A stretch of 64,000 bases of DNA from positions 248,001 to 312,000 of the forward strand of contig NZ_JIAN01000005.1 of the NCBI RefSeq assembly GCF_000688475.1, given 5' to 3'. Numbering within the stretch: position 1 is the first letter of the stretch; every line of letters starts with the position of its first letter. The stretch is from Cellulomonas sp. URHE0023 (GTDB taxonomy: Bacteria; Actinomycetota; Actinomycetes; Actinomycetales; Cellulomonadaceae). The position numbers and the translations under genes were made by a program. This document shows positions 1-8,720 of this stretch, piece after piece. The notes below the pieces were generated by a model. That model did not search any database and had not been told where the DNA came from. It saw only the letters and a list, made by a program, of their open reading frames with translations.

Positions 1-2058
1 GTGGCACGCACCATCTACGTGACCTCACCCGAGGGCGACACCGGCAAGTCTGTGGTCGCCCTCGGGCTGGTCGACCTCCTCACGCGCACCGTGCAGAGGG
101 TCGGCGTGTTCCGCCCGATCGCCCGCTCGACCGCGGTCCGCGACTTCGTCCTCGAGCTCCTGCTGCAGCGGGACGGTGTGGATCTCAGCTACGACGAGTG
201 CATCGGTGTGACGTACGAGCAGGTCCGTCAGGACCCGGAGGCTGCGCTCTCCCAGATCGTGTCGCGCTACCACGACGTCGAGCGGCGCTGCGATGTCGTC
301 GTGGTCGTCGGCACCGACTACACCGACGTCGCAGGTCCGACCGAGCTCGCGTACAACGCGCGGATCGCCGCCAACCTCGGCGCCCCTGTCGTCCTCGTCG
401 TCAACGGGGCCGGCCGCTCGCCGTCCGAGATCGCCCAGGTCGCGGACGTCGTGGTGACCGAGATGGAGGCGAACTACGCACAGGTGGTCTCGGTCATCGC
501 GAACCGCTGCAGCGGACGCGATCTCGACGCCATCCGCGAGGCGCTCAAGATCAAGGCCGGCTGGGCGATCCCCGAGAACTCCTTGCTCACGGCGCCCACG
601 ATGCGACAGCTGACCGACGCCGTCAGCGGTCGCGTGATCGCCGGCGACGAGGCGCTGCTCTCCCGCGAGGTGCTCGACGTGATGGTGGGCGCCATGTCGA
701 TCGAGCACCTCATCGACCGGCTGGCCGACGGATCCGTCGTCATCACGCCCGGCGACCGCTCGGACGTGCTGCTGGGTCTGCTCATGGCGCACCAGGCGGA
801 GGGCTTCGCGTCGCTCGCCGGGATCATCCTCAACGGCGGGTTCCTTCCCTCGCCGTCGGTGATGCGGCTGATCGAGGGCCTCGGGACCAAGCTGCCGATC
901 ATCAGCACGAACCTCGGCACGTTCAGGTCCGCGAGCGCGGTCGGTGACACGCACGGACACCTGAGCGGCCACTCGCAGCGCAAGGTCGACACGGCGCTGT
1001 CCCTCTTCGAGCAGCACGTCGACGGCGCAGCCCTGCTGGCCGCGCTCGACGTCGAACGGCCTGAGGTCGTCACGCCGCTCATGTTCGAGTACGCGCTGCT
1101 GGCCCGGGCCCGAGCCGACCGGAAGCACGTCGTGCTCCCCGAGGGGGACGACGACCGTGTCCTGCGTGCTGCCTCGACCCTTCTGCAGCGCGGCGTCGCA
1201 CAGATCACGATCCTCGGCGACGAGCCGACCATCCGTGCACGTGCCACCGAGCTCGGCCTCGACCTCGAGGACGCCGCGGTGGTGAGCGCGCACGACCCCG
1301 TGCTGCTCGAGCGCTTCGCGGTCGAGTACACCGAGATGCGCAAGCACAAGGGCATGACGGTCGAGCGTGCGCGCGAGATCGTCTCGTCGGTCTCGTACTT
1401 CGGCACCATGATGGTCAAGCTCGGGCTCGCGGACGGCATGGTCTCGGGTGCCGCCCACACGACCGCGCACACCATCAAGCCGTCCTTCGAGATCATCAAG
1501 ACGTCGCCCGGCGTCTCCAACGTGTCGAGCTGCTTCCTGATGTGCCTCGAGGACCGGGTCCTGGTCTACGCCGACTGCGCGGTGATCCCCGACCCGACCG
1601 CCGAGCAGCTCGCCGACATCGCGATCTCGTCGGCCGGTACCGCCGCCCAGTTCGGCATCGAGCCGCGCATCGCGATGCTGTCCTACTCGACCGGCGAGTC
1701 CGGCTCGGGTGCCGACGTGGAGAAGGTCCGCGAGGCGACCGCTCTGGTCCGAGCACGGCGACCGGACCTGTCCGTCGAGGGCCCGATCCAGTACGACGCC
1801 GCAGTGGACGCCAGCGTCGCGCAGACCAAGTTGCCCGACTCCGCCGTGGCCGGTCGGGCGACCGTGTTCGTCTTCCCCGACCTGAACACCGGCAACAACA
1901 CGTACAAGGCCGTGCAGCGTTCGGCGGGCGCCGTCGCCATCGGCCCTGTGCTGCAAGGGCTGCGCGCACCGGTCAACGACCTCTCGCGTGGTGCGCTCGT
2001 CTCGGACATCATCAACACGGTCGCCATCACGGCGATCCAGGCACAGGGGCAGTCGTGA
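1..2058 (+). CDS. pta: Phosphate acetyltransferase (two-domain, long form)
   Basis: Converts acetyl-CoA and phosphate to acetyl phosphate and CoA, the first half of the Pta-AckA pathway, in the cytosol. The 685-residue length is that of the long Pta class. An N-terminal P-loop-like domain carries EGDTGKS at residues 11-17, a DRTGG-type middle region follows, and the catalytic PTA_PTB domain begins near residue 361 (VVLPEGDDDRVLRAA). The frame opens with GTG at the first base of the window; the protein starts like a complete family member, so this is probably the true start, but no upstream sequence is available to check it. Its TGA overlaps the GTG of ackA by four bases, indicating translational coupling. 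Confidence 0.95.
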   Translation: MARTIYVTSPEGDTGKSVVALGLVDLLTRTVQRVGVFRPIARSTAVRDFVLELLLQRDGVDLSYDECIGVTYEQVRQDPEAALSQIVSRYHDVERRCDVVVVVGTDYTDVAGPTELAYNARIAANLGAPVVLVVNGAGRSPSEIAQVADVVVTEMEANYAQVVSVIANRCSGRDLDAIREALKIKAGWAIPENSLLTAPTMRQLTDAVSGRVIAGDEALLSREVLDVMVGAMSIEHLIDRLADGSVVITPGDRSDVLLGLLMAHQAEGFASLAGIILNGGFLPSPSVMRLIEGLGTKLPIISTNLGTFRSASAVGDTHGHLSGHSQRKVDTALSLFEQHVDGAALLAALDVERPEVVTPLMFEYALLARARADRKHVVLPEGDDDRVLRAASTLLQRGVAQITILGDEPTIRARATELGLDLEDAAVVSAHDPVLLERFAVEYTEMRKHKGMTVERAREIVSSVSYFGTMMVKLGLADGMVSGAAHTTAHTIKPSFEIIKTSPGVSNVSSCFLMCLEDRVLVYADCAVIPDPTAEQLADIAISSAGTAAQFGIEPRIAMLSYSTGESGSGADVEKVREATALVRARRPDLSVEGPIQYDAAVDASVAQTKLPDSAVAGRATVFVFPDLNTGNNTYKAVQRSAGAVAIGPVLQGLRAPVNDLSRGALVSDIINTVAITAIQAQGQS

Positions 2059-3275
2059 GCACCGTTCTCGTCATCAACTCCGGCTCGTCGTCGATCAAGT
2101 ACCAGCTTGTCGACACGGTCGGAGGCGAAGCGCTCGCCTCCGGGATCGTCGAACGGATCGGCGAGGCCGCCGGGTCGATCAAGCACTCGTTCGCGGGCAC
2201 GACGACGTCGCGCACCGACCCGATCGCCGACCACGGCGTGGGGCTGCGGGCCGTCCTGGACCTGTTCCGTGAGCTGGGCCCCGACCTGCAGGAGGTGGGC
2301 ATCGCCGCGGTCGGGCACCGGGTGGTGCACGGCGGGTCGGTGTTCGACGGTCCGGCGATCGTCACGGACGAGGTCATCGCACAGATCGACGCGCTGTCTC
2401 CCCTCGCGCCGCTGCACAACCCCCCGAACATCACAGGCATCCGGGTCGCGCGCGAGCTGCTGCCCGACGTGCCGCACGTGGTCGTGTTCGACACCGCGTT
2501 CTTCCGCACGCTCCCGGAGGCGGCGGCGACCTACGCGATCGACGCAGAGGTCGCCCGCGAGCACGGGATCCGCCGGTACGGCTTCCACGGGACGTCGCAC
2601 CAGTTCGTCTCCCAGCAGGTGGCCCAGATCCTCGGGCGCCGGCCGCAGGACCTCAACCAGATCGTGCTGCACCTGGGCAACGGCGCGTCCGCGTCCGCCG
2701 TGCGGGGAGGCGTCGCGGTCGAGACGTCCATGGGCCTGACGCCTCTGGAGGGTCTGGTCATGGGCACGAGGTCCGGCGACATCGACCCCGCCGTCCTCAT
2801 CCACCTGCAACGCAACGCGGGCATGAGCGTCGACGAGATCGACGACCTGCTCAACCGGCGCTCAGGCCTGAAGGGCCTCTCGGGCGAGAACGACTTCCGC
2901 ACCCTGCACGACCTCGTCGCGGCCGGCGACGCCGAGGCGTCGCTCGCGCTCGACGTCTACCTGCACCGCCTGCGCAAGTACATCGGCGCCTACTTCGCTG
3001 TGCTCGGCAGGGTCGACGTCGTCGTGTTCACGGCGGGCGTCGGGGAGAACGACGACATCGTCCGCGCCCGCGCGCTGGCCGACCTGGAGTCGCTGGGCAT
3101 CGCCGTGGACCTCGAGAAGAACGAGGGCCGCATCCGCGAGCCACGCGTGATCTCGCCGGAGTGGGCGACGACGACCGTCATGGTCGTGCCCACCAACGAG
3201 GAGCTCGCGATCGCCCAGCAGGCGGTCGACCTCATCGGCGTCGTGGACGACGCGGCCGACCTCGGCCACGCCTAG
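2055..3275 (+). CDS. ackA: Acetate kinase
   Basis: Interconverts acetyl phosphate plus ADP with acetate plus ATP, completing the overflow/assimilation route begun by Pta. The 406-residue protein shows family motifs in order: VINSGSSSIKYQL at the N-terminus (Asn8), RRYGFHGTSH, LHLGNGASASA, GTRSGDIDP and FTAGVGEND. The frame is open further upstream, but the GTG inside the GTGA overlap with pta is the start that gives the canonical N-terminus. The convergent aldehyde dehydrogenase stop lies three bases beyond the ackA stop. Confidence 0.96.
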   Translation: MSTVLVINSGSSSIKYQLVDTVGGEALASGIVERIGEAAGSIKHSFAGTTTSRTDPIADHGVGLRAVLDLFRELGPDLQEVGIAAVGHRVVHGGSVFDGPAIVTDEVIAQIDALSPLAPLHNPPNITGIRVARELLPDVPHVVVFDTAFFRTLPEAAATYAIDAEVAREHGIRRYGFHGTSHQFVSQQVAQILGRRPQDLNQIVLHLGNGASASAVRGGVAVETSMGLTPLEGLVMGTRSGDIDPAVLIHLQRNAGMSVDEIDDLLNRRSGLKGLSGENDFRTLHDLVAAGDAEASLALDVYLHRLRKYIGAYFAVLGRVDVVVFTAGVGENDDIVRARALADLESLGIAVDLEKNEGRIREPRVISPEWATTTVMVVPTNEELAIAQQAVDLIGVVDDAADLGHA

Positions 3276-3278
3276 CTC

Positions 3279-4907
3279 CTACGGCAGGCGCAGCGTCTTC
3301 ATCAGGCGCAGCGCCCCGGTGTACACACGTGGCCACGTCTCGGTGCCCAGGTCGAACATCCGGTGCAGGCCGACGCCCGGTCCGCCGAGCACGCCGTGGA
3401 CCCCGTGCTGGACCGCGATCGTCTGCGTGCGGGTGGTCGCCCAGAGGCCTTCGCGACCGTGCCGCGAGCCCATGCCGGACGCACCGACGCCACCCTGCGG
3501 CGCCCCGACGGAACCCCATGTGGCCACGTAGGCCTCGTTGACGTTCACGGAACCGGACCGGACGCGTGCGGCCAGGGCGGCGCCCCGTCGAGTGTCCGCC
3601 GTCCAGATGCTCGCGTTCAGGCCGAACTCGGTGTCGTTCATGGCGGCGACCGCCTCGTCGTCCGACGCGACGCGGTAGACCGCGACCACCGGGCCGAACG
3701 TCTCCTCGCGGGCCAGGCGCGCCGCGTCCGGCACGTCGGCCAGGATCGTCGGCTCGTAGAACCACGGACCGAGGTCGCTCCGATGCAGTCCGCCCGCCAG
3801 CACGTTCGCACCGTGCCCGACCGCGTCCTCGACGTGCTCGACGACGGTCGCCAGCTGGGCGGCCGACGCCAGCGAACCGACGTCCGAGCGGTAGTCGAGG
3901 CCGGAGCCGAGGCGCAGCTCGCGGGTTCGCCGCACGAACGCGGCCGTGAACTCGTCGGCGACGTCCTGGTGGACGTAGATGCGCTCGATGCTGACGCACA
4001 CCTGGCCGGTGCCGACGAAGCACGCGCGGACCGCCCCCTCGGCCGCGACCTCGACGTCCACGTCCGGCGCGACGTACATCGGGTTCTTGCCGCCGAGCTC
4101 CAGGGTGGCCGGGACGAGGAGCGAACCCGCCTGTGCGGCGACGATCCGCCCGGTGCGCGTGGAGCCCGTGAAGCTCAGGTGGTCGACGTGCTCGGTCACG
4201 GCCGCGCCGATCGAGCCGTCCCCGACGACCACCTGGAACAGACCGTCGGGCACGCCCGCCTCTTCCAGCAGCTCCACGGTCCACAGGGACGTCAGCGACG
4301 TCTGCGGATCCGGTCGCAGGATCACGGCGTTGCCGGCGACGAGCGCGGGCAGCACGTCACCGAGCGTGAGGGTCAGCGGGAAGTTCCAGGGGGCGACGAT
4401 GCCGACGACGCCGACCGGGTGGCGCAGCACGCGTGTCGTCGTCAGGCCCGGGATGATGCCGGCGACCCGCCGTGGTGCGAGATAGCGACCGGCCCGCAAC
4501 GAGTAGTGCCGGGCGATGTTGGCGATGTCGGCGATCTCCTCGAAGGCCGACACGCGCGCCTTGCCGGACTCGAGCTGGATGAGGTCGAGGACGTCGCTCT
4601 GGCGTTCGAGGATGAGATCGTGCACCCGGGAGAGCACCGCGGTCCGGTCCTTCAGCGGGCGCGCTGCCCACAGCCGCTGGGCGGAGCGGGCCGTACGTGC
4701 GGCACGGGCGACGTCGGCCGGCGTCGACAGCGGGATCGCGGCGATCGGGCCCCCAGTGAACGGGGCGTGCGACGTGTAGGTCGCGGCACCCGGCGACGCG
4801 ACGACCCGTCGCAGGAGCGTGCGGATGTCGTCCGGTTCGAGGACGTACGTCGCGAGCGGGTCGGTCTCGGGGTCGTGGAGCTCGGTGTGTCCGGGGTCGT
4901 GCGCCAT
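3279..4907 (-). CDS. Succinate-semialdehyde-type aldehyde dehydrogenase
   Basis: NAD(P)-dependent oxidation of an aldehyde to a carboxylate; overall resemblance is to actinobacterial succinic-semialdehyde dehydrogenases (GabD2 type). Visible catalytic elements are Asn175 in APWNFPLT, Glu270 in LELGGKNP and the nucleophile Cys304 in GTGQVCVSIERI. The strand-beta2 motif that usually reads VILKP, whose Lys contacts the cofactor ribose, reads VILRP here (Arg198). At 542 residues it is somewhat longer than the usual 450-520 because of a roughly 40-residue N-terminal lead. It is convergent with ackA. The exact substrate is inferred from similarity only. Confidence 0.85.
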   Translation of the reverse strand: MAHDPGHTELHDPETDPLATYVLEPDDIRTLLRRVVASPGAATYTSHAPFTGGPIAAIPLSTPADVARAARTARSAQRLWAARPLKDRTAVLSRVHDLILERQSDVLDLIQLESGKARVSAFEEIADIANIARHYSLRAGRYLAPRRVAGIIPGLTTTRVLRHPVGVVGIVAPWNFPLTLTLGDVLPALVAGNAVILRPDPQTSLTSLWTVELLEEAGVPDGLFQVVVGDGSIGAAVTEHVDHLSFTGSTRTGRIVAAQAGSLLVPATLELGGKNPMYVAPDVDVEVAAEGAVRACFVGTGQVCVSIERIYVHQDVADEFTAAFVRRTRELRLGSGLDYRSDVGSLASAAQLATVVEHVEDAVGHGANVLAGGLHRSDLGPWFYEPTILADVPDAARLAREETFGPVVAVYRVASDDEAVAAMNDTEFGLNASIWTADTRRGAALAARVRSGSVNVNEAYVATWGSVGAPQGGVGASGMGSRHGREGLWATTRTQTIAVQHGVHGVLGGPGVGLHRMFDLGTETWPRVYTGALRLMKTLRLP

Positions 4908-5012
4908 ACCCGCGAGGGTACGCGCGGCCTCCCGGGATCTTCGCGCCCTACACGCCCGAGGTCTGACGCGCGTCGCCGTGCAGCGTGCCGACCACGGCGA
5001 GGTCAGGACGTC

Positions 5013-6137
5013 TCAGTGCGGCTGGTACGGGCTGACGACGACCTCGACGCGCTGGAACTCCTTGAGGTCGGAGTAGCCCGTCGTGGCCATGGCACGGCGC
5101 AGCGCGCCGATCAGGTTGAGCGTGCCGTCGGCCGTGTGGCCCGGCCCGAACAGGATCTGCTCGAGAGACCCGGCTGTGCCCACCTCCACGCGCTCGCCGC
5201 GCGGGAGCTGCGGGTGGTGTGCCTCGGGACCCCAGTGCCATCCCTGGCCGGGCGCCTCGGTGGCGCGGGCGAGTGCTGCGCCGAGCATGACGGCGTCCGC
5301 CCCGCACGCGACCGCCTTGACCAGGTCTCCGGAACGACCGACACCGCCGTCGGCGATGACGTGCACGTACCGACCGCCGGACTCGTCCAGGTAGTCCCGA
5401 CGTGCAGCGGCGACGTCGGCGACCGCCGACGCCATGGGCGCGTGGATGCCGAGCGAGAGTCGCGTGGTGTGCGCGGCGCCCCCACCGAACCCGACGAGCA
5501 CACCCGCCGCACCGGTCCGCATGAGGTGCAGAGCGGCCGTGTAGGTCGACGCGCCACCGACGATCACGGGGACGTCGAGCTCGTAGATGAACCGCTTCAG
5601 GTTCAGGGGTTCGGCGCGCCCCGACACGTGCTCGGCGGACACCGTGGTGCCCCGGATGACGAAGAGGTCGACGCCGGCGTCGACGACCGTCCGCCAGAAC
5701 TCGTTGGTGCGCTGCGGTGAGAGGGCGCCCGCGACGGTGACGCCAGCCGCGCGTACCTCCTTGAGACGGGCCGTGATGAGCTCGGGCTGGATGGGGGCCG
5801 CGTAGATCTCCTGCATCCGCGCGGTGGCGCCTGCCGCGTCGAACGTCGCGATCTCCTCGAGCAGCGGCGTCGGGTCCTCGTACCGAGTCCACAGGCCTTC
5901 GAGATCGAGGACGCCGAGACCGCCCGCCTGGCCCAGCGCGACGGCCGTCGCCGGGCTCATGACCGAGTCCATGGGAGCGGCGACGACCGGGAGGTCGAAG
6001 TGGTAGGCGTCGATCTGCCAGCCGACCGAGACCTCCTCCGGGTCGCGGGTCCGTCGCGACGGGACGACCGCGATGTCGTCGAAGGAGTAGGCGCGGCGCC
6101 CGCGCTTTCCGCGGCCGATCTCGATGTCGTTGCTCAC
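5013..6137 (-). CDS. guaB3: GuaB3 family IMP dehydrogenase-related protein
   Basis: A 374-residue TIM-barrel protein of the actinobacterial/cyanobacterial GuaB3 family, paralogous to IMP dehydrogenase but without CBS domains. The barrel start (RRAYSFDDIAVVPSRRTRD) and the phosphate-binding IADGG segment are clear. Where IMPDH has the catalytic Cys loop GPGSICTTR, this protein reads VGFGGGAAHTTR (215-226), with no Cys, so classical IMPDH chemistry through a thioimidate at this position looks unlikely. The usual neighbour guaB lies about 3.7 kb away instead of adjacent; three other genes and an exonuclease intervene. Confidence 0.9.
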   Translation of the reverse strand: MSNDIEIGRGKRGRRAYSFDDIAVVPSRRTRDPEEVSVGWQIDAYHFDLPVVAAPMDSVMSPATAVALGQAGGLGVLDLEGLWTRYEDPTPLLEEIATFDAAGATARMQEIYAAPIQPELITARLKEVRAAGVTVAGALSPQRTNEFWRTVVDAGVDLFVIRGTTVSAEHVSGRAEPLNLKRFIYELDVPVIVGGASTYTAALHLMRTGAAGVLVGFGGGAAHTTRLSLGIHAPMASAVADVAAARRDYLDESGGRYVHVIADGGVGRSGDLVKAVACGADAVMLGAALARATEAPGQGWHWGPEAHHPQLPRGERVEVGTAGSLEQILFGPGHTADGTLNLIGALRRAMATTGYSDLKEFQRVEVVVSPYQPH

Positions 6138-6271
6138 CGGGCAAGGCTACCGGCGCGGGGAGTTCGTCGAGATCGGACGCCACGCGGTCGGCCTACCGTG
6201 CCGTGTCGGACCCCGGTGCGATCCTGGCAGCAGACCGCACCTGAGGGAGACGCACGGATGAGAAGGCACGG

Positions 6272-6991
6272 ATGAGCTGGGCGGACGGGCCGCTCCTGGG
6301 CTTCGACACGGAGACCACGGGCGTCGATGTCGACAACGACCGCATCGTGACCGCCGCACTGGTCCGGCGGGACCACACCGGAACGCACGTCCACAGCTGG
6401 CTCATCAACCCGGGCGTCGACATCCCGGAGGCGGCCGCCGCCATCCACGGTGTCAGCACCGAGCATGCGCGCACGCACGGCGCCAAGCCGAAGCAGGCGC
6501 TCGAGGAGATCGCAGCCGAGCTCGCACAGGCGTTCCGCGACGGTGTCCCGGTGGTGGCCTACAACGCGACGTTCGACCTGTGCCTGCTCGACGCCGAGCT
6601 CCGTCGGCACAAGCTCCGGACGATCCCCGAGCGGCTCTACAACGAGGCCCGTCCGGTGATCGACCCGCTCGTCCTGGACCGTGCGGAGGACGGGCTGCGA
6701 CGCGGCAAGCGCAAGCTGGTCGACCTGTGCGGCTTCTACGAGGTCGTCGAGTCCGGCGCGCTGCACACCGCCGACGTCGACGTCGTCGCGACGCTGGACG
6801 TGCTGGAGCGGATCGTCGGACGCTTCCCGCACCTGGCCTCGCTGGACCTCGACACGCTCCACGAGTACCAGTCGACCGCGCACCAGGCGTGGGCCGAAGG
6901 GTTCAACGCCTGGCGGCTCGAGCAGGGGTTGGACGGCCCGGGCGTCTCGGACGTCTGGCCCACGCGGGAGCCGGTCGGCACGCTCTGGTGA
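6272..6991 (+). CDS. DnaQ-like 3'-5' exonuclease (DEDD family)
   Basis: Predicted metal-dependent 3'-5' exonuclease. The Exo I motif is FDTETTGVD near residues 10-18, Exo II falls at AYNATFDLCLLDAEL, and Exo III is the HTADVDV segment. The 239-residue protein is a stand-alone proofreading-type domain with no polymerase attached. It could act in DNA repair or in degradation of oligonucleotides; the substrate cannot be read from sequence. It is divergent from guaB3 across a 134-bp gap. Confidence 0.85.
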   Translation: MSWADGPLLGFDTETTGVDVDNDRIVTAALVRRDHTGTHVHSWLINPGVDIPEAAAAIHGVSTEHARTHGAKPKQALEEIAAELAQAFRDGVPVVAYNATFDLCLLDAELRRHKLRTIPERLYNEARPVIDPLVLDRAEDGLRRGKRKLVDLCGFYEVVESGALHTADVDVVATLDVLERIVGRFPHLASLDLDTLHEYQSTAHQAWAEGFNAWRLEQGLDGPGVSDVWPTREPVGTLW

Positions 6992-7075
6992 GACGCGTCA
7001 TATCGCGCTTGAGTTGCGCACGGCCTGAATGACCCGTATGGAGCGGAAACTCGGGACCTCGCGAGGTGGCAATAT

Positions 7076-7087
7076 CTCATCCATGAG
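7076..7087. promoter_or_regulatory. CTCAT-N2-ATGAG inverted repeat in front of the XRE-MurA gene
   Basis: A perfect 5-2-5 dyad ends 8 bases before the upstream GTG and 14 bases before the ATG of the HTH-MurA fusion. XRE-type helix-turn-helix proteins commonly bind short dyads of this kind, and its position would block transcription or translation initiation of the gene. That it is an autoregulatory operator is inference. Confidence 0.35.
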
Positions 7088-7101
7088 TTAACGTCGTGCA
7101 C

Positions 7102-8673
7102 ATGACGACGACTACCACGGTCCCGCTCAGCACCGGCCAGCTGCCGATGGTGGCCGACCCGCTCGCTCACGTCGGCTCCCTGGTCCGCTCGGCCCGGCAG
7201 CACCGAGGGCTCACGCAGGCCCAGCTGGCGGAGCGTCTGGGCACGAGCCAGTCCGCGATCCACCGCATCGAGCAGGGCGCGCAGAACGTCAGCCTCGAGA
7301 TGCTGACCAGGATCGGCGGGGCGCTCGACTCCCCCATCGTCACGCTCGGCGGCCCGCAGCGCACCCACCTGCGCGTCCAGGGCGGCCAGACGCTCAGCGG
7401 CCGGATCGACGTCAACACCAGCAAGAACGGCGCCGTCGCCCTGCTGTGCGCGTCGCTGCTCAACCGCGGGACCACGCGGTTGCGCAACGTCGCCCGCATC
7501 GTCGAGGTCGACCGCATCGTCGAGGTGCTCCGGTCCATCGGCGTGAAGGCTGTCTGGTCGGCTGACGGTCGCGACCTCGAGATCGTCGTCCCCGAGCAGC
7601 TGCGGCTCGAGTCCATCGACGTGGACGCCGCACGCCGCACGCGGTCGATCATCATGTTCCTCGGGCCGCTGCTCGGCCAGCAGGACGAGTTCCGCCTGCC
7701 CTACGCGGGTGGCTGCGACCTCGGCACGCGCACCGTCGAGCCGCACCTGATCGGACTGCGCCCGTTCGGTCTGGAGGTCACCGCCACGGCGGGCGACTAC
7801 CACGCGCTCGTCGAGCGGTCGGCGACGCAGGACCTGTCCGTGGTGCTGACCGAGCGCGGCGACACGGTCACCGAGAACGTCATCATGGCCGCCGCGCGCC
7901 GTACGGGTGTCACGACCATCCGGAACGCGAGCCCCAACTACATGGTCCAGGACCTGTGCTTCTACCTCGAGCTCCTCGGGGTGCGGATCGACGGCATCGG
8001 CACCACGACCCTGCGCGTGCACGGGGTGGCCAGCATCGACGCGGACGTCGAGTACGCCGTCTCGGAGGACCCGGTCGAGGCGATGAGCCTGCTCACCGCC
8101 GGCATCGTCACGGCGTCGCAGATCACGGTCGGCCGCGTGCCGATCGAGTTCATGGAGATCGAGCTCGCCACGCTCGCGGAGATGGGCCTGCACTTCTCGA
8201 CGTCCGACGAGTACAGCGCCCAGAACGGCCGCACCCGCCTGGTCGACGTGACCGTGTACCCCAGCGAGCTGCGCGCGCCGATCGACAAGATCCACCCGAT
8301 GCCGTTCCCGGGCCTGAACATCGACAACCTGCCGTTCTTCGCGGCGATCGCGGCCTGTGCGACCGGCACCACCCTGATCCACGACTGGGTCTACGAGGGC
8401 CGCGCCATCCACCTGACCGACCTCACCCGGCTGGGTGCGGACGTGCGGCTGCTCGACGCGCACCGCCTGCAGGTCAGCGGACCGACGCACTGGTCGGGCA
8501 CGGAGGTCTCGTGCCCGCCCGCGCTTCGTCCCGCCGTCGTCATCCTGCTCGCGATGCTCGCCGCGAAGGGCACGTCCGTGCTCCGTGACGTCGACATCAT
8601 CGCCCGTGGCTACGAGCAGCTGCAGGACCGCCTGGTCGAGCTCGGAGCACGCATCGAGACCTTCCGCGACTAG
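7102..8673 (+). CDS. XRE helix-turn-helix / MurA-type enolpyruvyl transferase fusion
   Basis: A 523-residue protein with two parts. Residues about 26-80 form an XRE/Cro HTH (LVRSARQHRGLTQAQLAERL, then TSQSAIHRIEQG). Residues about 90-523 form an EPSP-synthase-fold UDP-N-acetylglucosamine 1-carboxyvinyltransferase. Key MurA residues appear retained: Lys-Asn in NTSKNGAVALL, a Cys in the mobile loop YAGGCDLGTR, the Asp of FPGLNIDN, the Arg of CPPALRPAV and the RGYEQLQDRL end. The protein may therefore be both catalytic in peptidoglycan precursor synthesis and DNA-binding. Conventional MurA is about 420 residues without an HTH. ATG at 7102 was chosen; GTG at 7096 would add two residues. Confidence 0.88.
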   Translation: MTTTTTVPLSTGQLPMVADPLAHVGSLVRSARQHRGLTQAQLAERLGTSQSAIHRIEQGAQNVSLEMLTRIGGALDSPIVTLGGPQRTHLRVQGGQTLSGRIDVNTSKNGAVALLCASLLNRGTTRLRNVARIVEVDRIVEVLRSIGVKAVWSADGRDLEIVVPEQLRLESIDVDAARRTRSIIMFLGPLLGQQDEFRLPYAGGCDLGTRTVEPHLIGLRPFGLEVTATAGDYHALVERSATQDLSVVLTERGDTVTENVIMAAARRTGVTTIRNASPNYMVQDLCFYLELLGVRIDGIGTTTLRVHGVASIDADVEYAVSEDPVEAMSLLTAGIVTASQITVGRVPIEFMEIELATLAEMGLHFSTSDEYSAQNGRTRLVDVTVYPSELRAPIDKIHPMPFPGLNIDNLPFFAAIAACATGTTLIHDWVYEGRAIHLTDLTRLGADVRLLDAHRLQVSGPTHWSGTEVSCPPALRPAVVILLAMLAAKGTSVLRDVDIIARGYEQLQDRLVELGARIETFRD

Positions 8674-8720
8674 CGGGAGGCCCGTCGGGGCTTCCGCGAC
8701 TAGCGGGAGGCCCGTCGGGG
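8661..8720. repeat. Perfect 30-bp tandem duplication across two convergent gene ends
   Basis: Bases 8661-8690 and 8691-8720 are identical. The first copy contains the TAG stop of the XRE-MurA gene (8671-8673) and the second contains the reverse-strand stop of the lrp-like gene (8700-8702). In a single-copy ancestor both stops would lie in the same CTAG. Confidence 0.97.

Noticed and set aside
1542..2054. In-frame extension upstream of ackA
   Set aside because: Overlaps pta in another frame and would add a low-complexity Arg-rich lead; the GTG at 2055 gives the family N-terminus.
3363..5720. A 785-codon open frame on the plus strand
   Set aside because: It lies antisense to the aldehyde dehydrogenase and guaB3 genes, contains no recognisable domain, and is explained by high G+C third positions. 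Similar long antisense frames at 25-1956, 19195-21402 and 26184-28025 were rejected for the same reason.
7083..7091. ATG-AGT-TAA mini-ORF upstream of the XRE-MurA gene
   Set aside because: Two codons without a ribosome binding site; likely chance within the dyad.
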